NCBI RefSeq assembly: GCF_000379185.1
Contig: NZ_KB900703.1
Location: forward strand, 30,498-94,497
Direction: 5' to 3'
Length of the DNA stretch: 64,000 bases
From: Capnocytophaga cynodegmi DSM 19736
Lineage (GTDB): Bacteria > Bacteroidota > Bacteroidia > Flavobacteriales > Flavobacteriaceae
The notes beneath the pieces are model-generated. The model saw nothing but the letters and a program-made list of their open reading frames with translations. It was not told the origin of the DNA and ran no database searches. How positions within the stretch are numbered: the first letter of the stretch is position 1; every line of letters starts with the position of its first letter. A program made the position numbers and the translations under genes. Shown here one piece after another: positions 9,501-16,302 of this stretch.

Positions 9501-10597
9501 TCACAGCAAACTTGCAACCTATTCCAGACTTGCAAATTACTCTTAAAGCTGCACGGCAATATTCCGATAACTATACGGAAACCTTTGAAGTGAAGAACTT
9601 CGTATATAACAAACTCATAGGAAACCAAGTAGGTAACTTCAACATTTCAACCAACCTACTAGCAACAGCCTTTGACAAAGTAGACGAATACTATTCGGCA
9701 GGGTTTGAACGTTTCAAGCAAAACAGAATTACCATAGCACGACGCTTAGCTACTGAACGAGGCATCAACCTGAATGATTCCAATAACTTGGATAGCGAGG
9801 GATTCCCTAAAGGATTTGGGAAAACGAGTCAGTCTGTAATGATACCAGCCTTTTTAGCAGCCTATTCAGGGCAAAATGCTAATAGCGTATCTCTTGGAGC
9901 TTTCAAAAATATTCCTGTACCTGAGTGGAGCATCACTTACACAGGGCTAATGCGTCTGGAACCTATCAAAAAGGCATTCAGGAGGTTTACAATTGACCAT
10001 AGTTATAGAGCAAGTTACTCCTTGAGCGAATTCCGAACTAACTTGGAATACGACCCGAATGACTTGAACAAGGTAAACGCTGCTGGTAACTTCCTAAATG
10101 AAAAGCTATTCACTAACGTTACCTTAGTGGAGCAATTTAATCCGCTTATTAGAGCTAATATGGAGATGAAAAACTCTATTAATGTACTTGCTGAACTAAC
10201 ACGCGACCGCACGGTATCTATCAGTCTGGATAACGATTACCTAACTGAGATTATCGGTAAGGAATATAAATTAGGGCTGGGATATCGCATTAAGGACTTG
10301 CGATTTGTTACTAAGGTAGCAGGAGTGAAAACCACACTGAAGAGCGACTTAGTCCTTAAAGGTACCCTCTCCTACCGCGATGAGTTTACTGTAATCAGGA
10401 ATATGGAAGTATTCAACAATCAGGTTACAGCTGGGCAAACGAACTGGTTGGGGAACTTTACGGCAGAGTATAACTTAAGTAAGAACCTACTGGCTTCATA
10501 CTACTTGCAGTATAACTTCTCTAAATCTGCTATATCCACTGCCTTTCCGATGACCACAATTAGGACTGGGCTATCCGTGCGATATACTTTCAATTAA
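3545..10597 (+). CDS. sprA: Type IX secretion outer-membrane translocon SprA (Sov)
   Basis: The 2350-residue product begins with a signal peptide (hydrophobic ILFFLSLTTWGQ, cleavage near residue 21). SprA forms the very large single-chain barrel through which type IX substrates leave the periplasm, and is needed for gliding and secreted virulence enzymes. Length, the early segment IIPQGSVGIDLGLRYTKNDNP, repeated beta-rich GKIGTRLSLNAQYDTQ-type stretches, and the aromatic C-terminus (VRYTFN) expected of an outer-membrane barrel all fit. The frame is open throughout, with no frameshift. It follows ruvA and a small orphan gene on the same strand and is closed by a strong terminator. Confidence 0.96.
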   Translation: MCKNLKNITLILFFLSLTTWGQEPKKDSIVFKNNIPKIGLKNPESIVHKYTYNPQLNKYVYTEKLGEYDLSTPMFLTVKEYENLVLRERMRAYYKEKWDAVDTNKSGEEKKKIQRDLLPDLYVNSDFFESIFGGRNIDIIPQGSVGIDLGLRYTKNDNPAITPRNRSTWGLDFDQRISLGLTGKIGTRLSLNAQYDTQASFDFQNVFKLEYEPNEDDIIQKIELGNISMPMSNSLITGSQSLFGVKTELKFGRTTITGVFSEQKSERKTVTAQGGGAITEFDFTALDYDENRNFFLAQFFRDQYDKALENYPFINSKVQITRLEVWVTNRNNRTGNIRNILALQDLGEVKPENTRINQNAPSGFFSSTTNDMPTNEANHYDPTQIGKTSVLTEAIRDVATLQQGFGSISAIVNQGYDYAVIENARKLEEGIDYKVDTKLGYISLNIALSSDEVLAVAYQYTYGSQVFQIGEFANDGISATSHNISANNNAITNNLLVLKMLKSNRLSVKDPIWDLMMKNVYALGTAQLDPEDFRMNIYYSDPSPINYITKVSDVGWPSGLEDKILLNLFNFDRLNKYNDPQPGGDGFFDFLPGITVDEQYGKIFFTKVEPFGEFLHKTLGGGDYSNPSTYNENQRKYVYPSLYSNTKTQAQMDGNKNKFQLKGRYKSSGRRGISLGAFNVPRGSVTVTAGGRILVEGLDYLVDYLSGIVEITNPSLEASNLPIQVSVENNLIFGGQTTRFMGVNIEHKFNDKFIVGASVVNLRERPYTQKTSYGQESVNNTIFGFGGTYSTELPFLTRLVNRIPTIKSDVASNLSLRGEFAYLIPGTPKGDNFDGETTVYLDDFESSQITIDIRSSLAWKLASTPLEFGSGSGSQPQNLYGTSPDDPENLKNGYGRAKMAWYTIDPIFYSTQKPSDISSDEISKNSTRRIYIEEIFPQQQIAQGQTLVQTTLDLAYYPNAKGQYNNNPAFGATNADEKWAGIMRGMTYSDFQESNIEYIQFWMLDPYTSGEYSGTGELVFNLGNISEDVLKDGRKQYENGLPGLSSSSSVNTSSWGKTPGAQSLLYAFDASSENRTLQDVGLDGLPSSQEASIYNNNTSESPNDPALDNYEYYLARSGGILNRYYNYNGTEGNSPVAVGNNNRGSTTVPDYEDINADFTMNTANNYYEYRLPIKPNISRSDKYVNDIRNVSIEAPNGRNVSARWIQFKIPIAEGKMVREGFRFPLNPNDEIDIINSITHMRMYMTGFPQEMLLRFGTLDLVRGDWRYYNYTLSSDLDDPSDDNTHTEINSVNLIENESRTPIPYRMPPGVHRERINMNNTLIEQNEQSLSYIVDNLESYDSRAVYKVMNLDLRQYKYIKMFTHAEAYNNKSLDNGQMVAFMRIGTDFNENYYQVEVPLRVTPIGTTSEGLIWPKENELIVPMEVLTKLKAIGLRNQTLNNATYYDANLNIVTENTPYVLGENRYVVKGNPSLGSVRSVMIGVKNVSGHTASGEFWFNELRVAELVNNGGWAMVGALDANASELLNVSATGRMNTVGFGAVDQAPNQRAIESTKEYDVVMNINAGKLLPPKWNMQIPVTLNHSQKLSTPEYDPVYQDIRLEDRLSVAQSAEERQSIKEQAEDFTLRRGINLIGVKKNMSEGQKKRFYNVENLTLNYAYNEVKHRDYELKYEDEQRVRAGLLYNYAFEPKTLEPFKKIKYLEGKKYWQWLSDLNLNVLPASVTFSSNITRSFSKQLFRDVYIQGIDITKQKAMPELQQRNYLMDYQFGVNYNLTRSLRVNFNATNNSIIRNYYTYDANGEVSGTRKDITLWDNFWDLGDPDHFFSKFQVNYELPFSKFPFLQFIKSNYTYSGDFDWQRGSQTLLQLAKHDINRLQNANTHNFTANMNFDQLYRYIGIKPSARTEKQKLWKSLATMIKNIGVNYAETNGKTLPGYTQSVGFLGTTKPSFGFMFGSQSDVRYEMAKRGYLTNFVDFNDQFLQSKERDLTITANLQPIPDLQITLKAARQYSDNYTETFEVKNFVYNKLIGNQVGNFNISTNLLATAFDKVDEYYSAGFERFKQNRITIARRLATERGINLNDSNNLDSEGFPKGFGKTSQSVMIPAFLAAYSGQNANSVSLGAFKNIPVPEWSITYTGLMRLEPIKKAFRRFTIDHSYRASYSLSEFRTNLEYDPNDLNKVNAAGNFLNEKLFTNVTLVEQFNPLIRANMEMKNSINVLAELTRDRTVSISLDNDYLTEIIGKEYKLGLGYRIKDLRFVTKVAGVKTTLKSDLVLKGTLSYRDEFTVIRNMEVFNNQVTAGQTNWLGNFTAEYNLSKNLLASYYLQYNFSKSAISTAFPMTTIRTGLSVRYTFN

Positions 10598-10635
10598 CAA
10601 AGTTATCAGACAATTGTGTAGAATCATTGTATAAA

Positions 10636-10677
10636 AATTCTCCCTTAAGTGCTTTACCTAAGGGAGAATTGCTTTTT
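10636..10677 (+). terminator. Terminator after sprA
   Basis: A perfect 12-bp stem (AATTCTCCCTTA at 10636-10647, complement at 10659-10670) with an 11-nt loop is followed by GCTTTTT, 38 nt past the sprA stop. Confidence 0.85.
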
Positions 10678-10747
10678 ATACCTGATACGATAGTATCACA
10701 TTACTGGCATTTTATAAATTCTTATTATAACAAGTAACAGAAACACC

Positions 10748-10777
10748 TGTCAGTCTTCGACTCCGCTCATACTGACA
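10748..10777. repeat. Palindromic intergenic element
   Basis: The arms TGTCAGT (10748-10754) and ACTGACA (10771-10777) enclose CTTCGACTCCGCTCAT. This is noticeably more GC-rich than the surroundings and lies between the convergent ends of sprA and the next gene. From memory, similar CTTCGACTCCGCTCA hairpins are scattered through flavobacterial genomes; only one clear copy is present in this window, so the repeat status is an inference. Confidence 0.45.
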
Positions 10778-10823
10778 TTCTGTGGTACTTTAACATCACT
10801 TAGTCTACTAAAAGGGCAATGCC

Positions 10824-12494
10824 TTACTCACTTGCAAATATCTGCTCTAATATTTTTAGCGTTATCAGATAGGTAGGCTTAACGCCCGTAGTACCCAAAC
10901 CTCCTGATGCTAATGTACTTCCTGTCTCCAACGGATTATCCGATGCATAGTAAGCATAACGTACCTTTACATCTTCACGAATACTCTTACGTATCTTCGA
11001 TGCTGACTGAATTGCTTTTTGATAATGAACACCCTCCATCTCAAGTCCTACTACATTCCAAGTAGAGCGTAGGAAGTAATTTAATACATCTTTGTTCTGC
11101 AATGATGTACCAAGTACTGTAATCATAGTGCCTTCGAATACCTTCAGCCCGTTGTTCTCAAAGTCCTGCAGTGTTAGCTCATTCTTAAAAGGATAGTTAT
11201 CAGATGTCCCTTCGAATATGTGTGCCGTAGGAATCATCAAATCCCCTTTGCCCCCTTCCAAGATACCAGCTTTCCCCATTATGGATACAGAATCCACATT
11301 CATAAAATGGGTCTCTCCATTTGTCCGAAAGGGTTTCAAGAGCTCATCGATGGTCTCATAGGCTTGTTCTCCGAATGCGTAGTCCATTACAAAAATGACC
11401 GGCTTCTCCTTTGAGCTTAGTGCATAGGGTGTTCCCGTTAGGTCTATCTTCTCGGTATCGAATATCTGCACATCTATGTTCGTACCTGAGGTATCTGGAA
11501 TGGATATCATTCCGTTGCTGAGTGCATAGTCATTCACCTTTTTACGAAGTCGTTCGCTTTCAGGATTACTCAAAAGCTCAAAGATTTCCATTCGTGTCTT
11601 GCCCTTTACTTCCGTTTTTAATGCCTTTTCAGCAAATAAACTATTCATTACACTATGCATATTAGCACTGATGATATGTAACGGACGTGTTAGCAATCCA
11701 TTTTTATATAAGGTGCTTTTAATCGTGTCTGCCCAGATTTCGCCGTGAAGATGATGACCCAATCGTTCGCGAAGGACTGTACTGAAGGTAATTACTCGTT
11801 TCTTATCTTCCAGTATTTCATCTAAAGCTAATTTTCCAAGCCAATATATAATATGTATGAAACGCTCAGGCTGTGAGGAAGTAGCAAAGGATTGATACAC
11901 TTCTAAGACTTCTTCAAAGGTACGCCCTAATATATTCCCGATGTGTATGAGGGTAGATTCACGCTCTGCTTGGGTAAGTTTACTTTTATTGTATGCTTGT
12001 TCCAACTTTTCCCAGTCACGTGACAGACCTCCTGTTTCTTCTATCAACACATTTCTGGCAATTTTCTGTGATTCAATAAATAAGAAAGTTAAATGTGTAA
12101 GAGCATCATAGATATCCGACCTACCGCGTGTAATCTCAATATTCATCTGTTGGCTATCTATTCTGTAGCAATTACGTCTTCTTTTAGGCGGAATAATAGG
12201 CTTGAAGTGTGACTTTCGGTAGCCTTCATCAGAAATCAGGTTAATGTACGTGCATTGTTCAATACCTTCTGGTAAACGCTCAAGTACGTAGGACAGCCCA
12301 TTGAGTTCTGCTTTGCTCTCGGCAATGGTACCATAAATTTCTGGACGAAGCAATAATAACGATTCACGTAAGGCTTCTCCTGATACACCCATCGGTTTGT
12401 AAAATCCTCGTGCAAAGAGATGACGCATTGTAACGTACATACGCTCAATGGCACTTGTGGACTCTTGGGCTCTGCTTCTTTCTTTTATCTTCAT
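10824..12494 (-). CDS. DUF6909-like protein with nucleoside-phosphorylase-like C-terminal domain
   Basis: The 556-residue product has an alpha-helical N-terminal half (to about residue 330) of unknown function. The C-terminal part reads like a purine nucleoside phosphorylase/MTA nucleosidase fold: PVIFVMDYAFGEQAYE, SIMGKAGILEGGKGDLMIPTA, a VLGTS segment, and VVGLEMEGVHYQKAI, which resembles the ME(G/A) substrate-binding motif of that superfamily. The beginning (SAIERMYVTMRHLFARGFYKP) suits the Bacteroidota family I recall as DUF6909. No signal peptide, so cytoplasmic. It starts 3 nt after the DUF6261-type gene and is surely co-transcribed with it. Substrate unknown; the family name is from memory. 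Confidence 0.65.
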   Translation of the reverse strand: MKIKERSRAQESTSAIERMYVTMRHLFARGFYKPMGVSGEALRESLLLLRPEIYGTIAESKAELNGLSYVLERLPEGIEQCTYINLISDEGYRKSHFKPIIPPKRRRNCYRIDSQQMNIEITRGRSDIYDALTHLTFLFIESQKIARNVLIEETGGLSRDWEKLEQAYNKSKLTQAERESTLIHIGNILGRTFEEVLEVYQSFATSSQPERFIHIIYWLGKLALDEILEDKKRVITFSTVLRERLGHHLHGEIWADTIKSTLYKNGLLTRPLHIISANMHSVMNSLFAEKALKTEVKGKTRMEIFELLSNPESERLRKKVNDYALSNGMISIPDTSGTNIDVQIFDTEKIDLTGTPYALSSKEKPVIFVMDYAFGEQAYETIDELLKPFRTNGETHFMNVDSVSIMGKAGILEGGKGDLMIPTAHIFEGTSDNYPFKNELTLQDFENNGLKVFEGTMITVLGTSLQNKDVLNYFLRSTWNVVGLEMEGVHYQKAIQSASKIRKSIREDVKVRYAYYASDNPLETGSTLASGGLGTTGVKPTYLITLKILEQIFASE

Positions 12495-12497
12495 AGT

Positions 12498-13268
12498 TTA
12501 CTGGCGTGTTGTTTCTTCTGTTTTATTCTCTGGTAAAGTAGGTTTTGCTGCATTCTGCGTAGTTCTTTGCTTATTAGCATTCATCGTATCTGTTATCAAT
12601 TTGTTCAATAACGTTATGAAGTTAGCACTTTCGGCAGACTGAAATACAGCGTGGCTACTTGATGCACATCGCGTTACATACCGATATAACTTCGTTGCCT
12701 CTTTCCTGACCTTCTTAGTATTGATAGGCTTATTAGTAACTTGGCTTTCAGCACGTTCTTCAATGAGCTTTTGGCATTCTTTATTCACTTCTGTCAGTGA
12801 AGTAATCGTTTGGCTTATGCCCAGCGTATGGACGTACTTTTCAAACTCAGGTTTTGTGATATCCTTTAAGAAACCTTCTATTGTTTGCGATTTCTGCCGA
12901 AGTGGCAAAGCCTGAATCCCTGAATATCTTTTCATATTCTTATGAAGCATAGCAGCTGCCTCCCTTCGCTCTGCAATAGCATTTTTTTGCTCGAAGCGGA
13001 ACGAGGATAGCAGGAATATAAGATAATCACATCGTTGCCTATCTAACTGAGTAATGTCTTTCGTTTCATTACTAAATCGGCTTTGTCTTGTAGCCTCTGT
13101 AAGGTTTTCGTGATAGGATTGCAATGCATCATACACCTCTTGCTCTACACTTAACTTCTCCAAAGAAGCATTCTGAACCAAGTTAAGAACACTTTTTACA
13201 AACTGAGCATACTCATCGTTATTAAGTTGCTCCAATTTTACGGATTTTACATCTAAAAATGTTTTCAT
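12498..13268 (-). CDS. DUF6261-like alpha-helical protein (copy 1)
   Basis: The 256-residue product is predicted to be almost entirely helical, without signal peptide. It carries KLEQLNNDEYAQFV at the start, ITQLDRQRCDYL in the middle and a charged, Thr/Lys/Glu-rich tail. It shares its layout with the protein at 33545-34309, including a central EAAAMLHKNMKRYSGIQALP block and an N-x-x-(F/C)-x-x-L-x-x-x-R segment, so both belong to one family, which I recall as DUF6261 of Bacteroidota. Role unknown. It is the first gene of a two-gene operon with the phosphorylase-like protein and has a good promoter upstream. Confidence 0.7.
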   Translation of the reverse strand: MKTFLDVKSVKLEQLNNDEYAQFVKSVLNLVQNASLEKLSVEQEVYDALQSYHENLTEATRQSRFSNETKDITQLDRQRCDYLIFLLSSFRFEQKNAIAERREAAAMLHKNMKRYSGIQALPLRQKSQTIEGFLKDITKPEFEKYVHTLGISQTITSLTEVNKECQKLIEERAESQVTNKPINTKKVRKEATKLYRYVTRCASSSHAVFQSAESANFITLLNKLITDTMNANKQRTTQNAAKPTLPENKTEETTRQ

Positions 13269-13301
13269 ATTCTTATAGTTTAAATGAATTAAATACTTCT
13301 A

Positions 13302-13333
13302 CAAATATAAGAAAATAATTTCAATACGTCAAA
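13302..13333 (-). promoter_or_regulatory. Bacteroidota-type promoter of DUF6261/DUF6909 operon
   Basis: On the minus strand TTTG (13330-13333) is followed after 20 nt by TATATTTG (13302-13309), an exact TAnnTTTG match. The predicted start of transcription is near 13295, 27 nt before the start codon at 13268. Confidence 0.6.
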
Positions 13334-13509
13334 AATGTTTACAAATAGCCTTATCTAATTAGTTTATCTATATAAAACTCCTATCCAGTAACACAAGACA
13401 ATAACTTTAATACATCAAAATGGTTTTCTAGCAGTACAAGACAACAAGTCTTAAAATACAAAGCTAAAAGTCACCACAAGTTGCTTATACGTTTTTATTA
13501 CTTATAAAA

Positions 13510-13570
13510 ATTCCAGCACTACCAAAGAAACTTACTCTTACAAAAAAGAATGATTCAGTAGTACTGGAAT
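13510..13570 (-). terminator. Terminator-like inverted repeat after CDF gene
   Basis: Arms at 13510-13522 and 13558-13570 pair over 13 bp with one G-U, with a 35-nt loop. Read on the minus strand the hairpin is followed by TTTTTATAAG. The large loop makes it a weaker terminator than others here. Confidence 0.45.
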
Positions 13571-13596
13571 AGAACTTGATAAATATATTACGAGTT

Positions 13597-14589
13597 TTAT
13601 ACCTTCGTTTCTTCTATCAATTTATGTTTTTTAACTTGTGAAATATTCTTTGCATTCCACTCTATCTTCTTTACAAAAGGTCTTTTACGTAAAGTACATT
13701 CTATAGTACATATTTCGCAAGAGAAAGGTTTGCAGTCGTCCATATGGAAATTAAATTCAACAGTTCTGTTGGTGTGTTCCAATAACAATCGGATAACTTT
13801 CTCCATTTCCTGATGTGCTTCCCTTAAAGAATAATAGTACGGAAGGGTGATATGTGCATCAATATGCAGATGAGAGCCAAACTGCTGCACTTTCATATTA
13901 TGTATGTCAATCCATTCGGAACATCTATTCTCTTTCAAGACCTGCACGATGTTAGCTAAGAGTTGTTCGTCCCTCTCGTCCATAATGCCACCTAAGGCTT
14001 TCCGAACGATTTTATAACCAACAACCACAATGTACCCACCAAAAAGAAGAGCTACAATGGCATCTAACCAAAGCCAGTTCGTTATATAAACCAGTAGTAG
14101 GCTCAGTACTACCCCAATGGTAGATATCGTATCACTCTGCAAGTGCTTTCCTGAACTTATAAGCACAAGTGAATTTTCCCTTTCTCCCTTCTTACAGGAT
14201 ATATATCCCATTATATAGTTGATAAGAGCCGTTGCTCCTACAATGCCGATTCCCCAATCCAGCTGATGCAGCGAAATGCCTGTAAGCAAAGAATGAACCG
14301 ATTGAATGATGATGAGTAGTCCTGCAATCGCTATCAATACACCTTCAATACCTGCTGTTACAAACTCTACCTTTCCGTGCCCATAAGGATGGTCATTATC
14401 TCTGGGCTTGGCTGCCAAGTACAATGAATACAGCCCCATAAATGCCGAGACAACATTCACAATACTTTCCATAGCATCAGAAAATACAGCGTCAGAATTA
14501 GTTAATTGCCACGCAATGAGTTTGCCGACAAATAAAACAATACCGACAAAGGCTACAACCTTTTGAAAGGAAAGGGATTTGTGCATCAA
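13597..14589 (-). CDS. Cation diffusion facilitator family transporter
   Basis: The 330-residue inner-membrane protein shows about six hydrophobic segments in the first 210 residues and a soluble C-terminal domain (about 210-300), the standard CDF layout for proton-coupled divalent metal export (Zn, Fe, Mn). The segment DAVFSDAMESIVN and the HPYGHGK motif at residues 67-73 are typical. A second intramembrane Asp segment (HLQSDTISTIGV) is also present. Unusual is a Cys-rich tail after the cytoplasmic domain (DDCKPFSCEICTIECTLRKR), which could bind metal or form disulfides. It lies 14 nt downstream of the alkaline phosphatase and is probably co-transcribed. Metal specificity cannot be read from sequence. 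Confidence 0.9.
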   Translation of the reverse strand: MMHKSLSFQKVVAFVGIVLFVGKLIAWQLTNSDAVFSDAMESIVNVVSAFMGLYSLYLAAKPRDNDHPYGHGKVEFVTAGIEGVLIAIAGLLIIIQSVHSLLTGISLHQLDWGIGIVGATALINYIMGYISCKKGERENSLVLISSGKHLQSDTISTIGVVLSLLLVYITNWLWLDAIVALLFGGYIVVVGYKIVRKALGGIMDERDEQLLANIVQVLKENRCSEWIDIHNMKVQQFGSHLHIDAHITLPYYYSLREAHQEMEKVIRLLLEHTNRTVEFNFHMDDCKPFSCEICTIECTLRKRPFVKKIEWNAKNISQVKKHKLIEETKV

Positions 14590-14603
14590 TTCTCTTAAAA
14601 CCT

Positions 14604-16031
14604 TTAGCTTTGTTTAGGATTGAAGTATTTGTTTTCCATTTCGGCTACCTCCAGCAAGAAGTTATGCATTTCATAATTGTACATAAATGGTTTTAGCTTC
14701 TCGCTTCCAGGTCCAAACATAGCCAATTCCACATAATCAGACGAGTGGTCCATACTTATCCAGCCCACTGATGTATGTTCTTTCTGTATCTCTGCCAATA
14801 ACCTGAAAGGTAAGTGCTTGAAATTATAAAGCCCATCTTCCTTGCCTTTATCTAAGTAATATGCTTGTAATGCTTTTGCTTGTTCGTCAGTGAGCTTCAT
14901 ATTGCCAAAGTTCTCTGCCATAATATCTTTTATGAAACTTGTTGAACTATCAGGAGCAATATTGTTCAGCACCCATTCGTTTGTATGTTTGAAATGCTGA
15001 AGATTGTCGAAGTTGTTATTGCAATTCTTACCATAAATCAGTCCGGGGTTAGCATTACCGTGGTCGGTAGTAATCACTACGAGTGTGTTTTTGTCCTGTT
15101 TTGCAAACTCAATAGCCACGCCCACTGCTTCATCAAATGCAAGTTGGTCGAAAAGCAATGCTCCGATATCATTCCCGTGAGCTGCCCAGTCCACTTTGCC
15201 ACCTTCTACTTGCAGCACGAAGCCCTGTTTGTGGTCTTTCATTTGTTCTATGGCTTTGCTGGTCATCTCAGCCAACGTCGGACGATTGTGTAATGCCTTG
15301 TCATACTTATAATCCAATGAATATGGAAGTCCTTGACTATCAAACACACCCAACAGGGGCTTACCTTTAGGAGCCTTTTGCATTTGTACTTTATCTCTGG
15401 CCACAGTAAATCCATTGTTTATGAACTCTTTGTACAAGTCTTCCCTATCCTTTCTATGGTCTGCACTGAAGTAATCATCACCTCCGCCCATCATTACATC
15501 GAATCGTAGTTGCAGGTATTGTTCGGCGATTTCAGGCTGAGCGTTTCTGGCTTTGCTGTTAACACAAAAACCTGCTGGTGTAGCGTGGGTTATCATCACG
15601 GTAGTAACACAACCTACCTTCTTTCCACTTGCTTTGAACTTCTGCAAGATAGGCGTGTACATCTCCCCGTTAGCTCCTACGTTAAGCCTACCATTCGGTA
15701 CGCGATACCCGCCCCCCCAAGATGAACTTGCAGCAGCCGAGTCTGTAACCACAGAGTTAAGCGATTGCATATCCATAAATGCTTTCGTAGCTAAATTCTG
15801 CTGGTAGAGATTTATCCAGTTGGAAGGTTTTCCTAAAATTCGCCTTGAATACAAGTCTGCCATTGCAAGTGTACCCGAACTCATTCCATCACTCACCATA
15901 TAGATGATGTTTTTGGCTTTTTTACCTCTAAATTCCTCTTTAACAGCATTAGCTCTTAAATCAAATGGGGATATCAATACACCTCCGAGAGTTGCTAACG
16001 CTCCTTTTTTGAAAAATGACCTCCTTTTCAT
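14604..16031 (-). CDS. Tat-exported alkaline phosphatase
   Basis: The 475-residue product starts with a twin-arginine signal (KRRSFFKKGALATLGG) and a probable cleavage after RANA near residue 29, so it is folded before export to the periplasm. The phosphatase core has a metal-binding Asp (MVSDGMSSG, Asp48), the nucleophile segment VVTDSAAASSS (Ser98), EGGKVDWAAHGND, ITTDHGNANPG and MDHSSD, the PhoA-superfamily zinc and magnesium ligands. It releases phosphate from phosphomonoesters. It lies directly upstream of the metal transporter gene and is divergent from the glycosyltransferase. It looks complete. Confidence 0.92.
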   Translation of the reverse strand: MKRRSFFKKGALATLGGVLISPFDLRANAVKEEFRGKKAKNIIYMVSDGMSSGTLAMADLYSRRILGKPSNWINLYQQNLATKAFMDMQSLNSVVTDSAAASSSWGGGYRVPNGRLNVGANGEMYTPILQKFKASGKKVGCVTTVMITHATPAGFCVNSKARNAQPEIAEQYLQLRFDVMMGGGDDYFSADHRKDREDLYKEFINNGFTVARDKVQMQKAPKGKPLLGVFDSQGLPYSLDYKYDKALHNRPTLAEMTSKAIEQMKDHKQGFVLQVEGGKVDWAAHGNDIGALLFDQLAFDEAVGVAIEFAKQDKNTLVVITTDHGNANPGLIYGKNCNNNFDNLQHFKHTNEWVLNNIAPDSSTSFIKDIMAENFGNMKLTDEQAKALQAYYLDKGKEDGLYNFKHLPFRLLAEIQKEHTSVGWISMDHSSDYVELAMFGPGSEKLKPFMYNYEMHNFLLEVAEMENKYFNPKQS

Positions 16032-16198
16032 AAAAAATATTTTTTGAGTAGTTTGTTTTTCAGTGGCTTTGCACCAAATTCACAACTAATTGTTTCTCAT
16101 TAATTTAACAAATAATAAATCGTAACAGATAATAATTAGTTGCGAAAGGTACGGATTTTTTTTTAGTGGGCAAATAAGAATTTGTTAAAAAATTTCAT

Positions 16199-16206
16199 TA
16201 TGTTTG
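16199..16206 (+). promoter_or_regulatory. Promoter -7 element of GT4 / CBM9 pair
   Basis: TATGTTTG is an exact TAnnTTTG match in the divergent spacer (16032-16302) between the phosphatase and the glycosyltransferase. A TTTG at 16181-16184 is only 14 nt upstream, closer than usual, so the -33 box is uncertain. An 18-codon ATG-led frame at 16232-16288 would lie in the leader; nothing shows that it is used. Confidence 0.4.
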
Positions 16207-16302
16207 TAGCTGACTAATCCAGAAGAGAATTATGTGCAAAAAATTTCAGTTATTTTATCTGAAAGACAATATTATCAGGATTTTTTAATAAAATCAATAT
16301 TT

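Larger units (their letters stand above)
13269..13596. other. Intergenic region with promoter and terminator-like repeat
   Basis: This 328-base spacer holds the promoter of the DUF6261 operon near its left side and a downstream hairpin of the transporter gene at its right side, both listed separately. Nothing else is recognisable in the AT-rich middle. Confidence 0.6.

Noticed and set aside
3545..10597. A frameshift or gene split within the very long secretion gene
   Set aside because: The frame is continuous from signal peptide to aromatic C-terminus and the length is normal for SprA.
14985..15807. Several rightward frames opposite the alkaline phosphatase
   Set aside because: They overlap each other and a clearly functional gene; no start signals or motifs.
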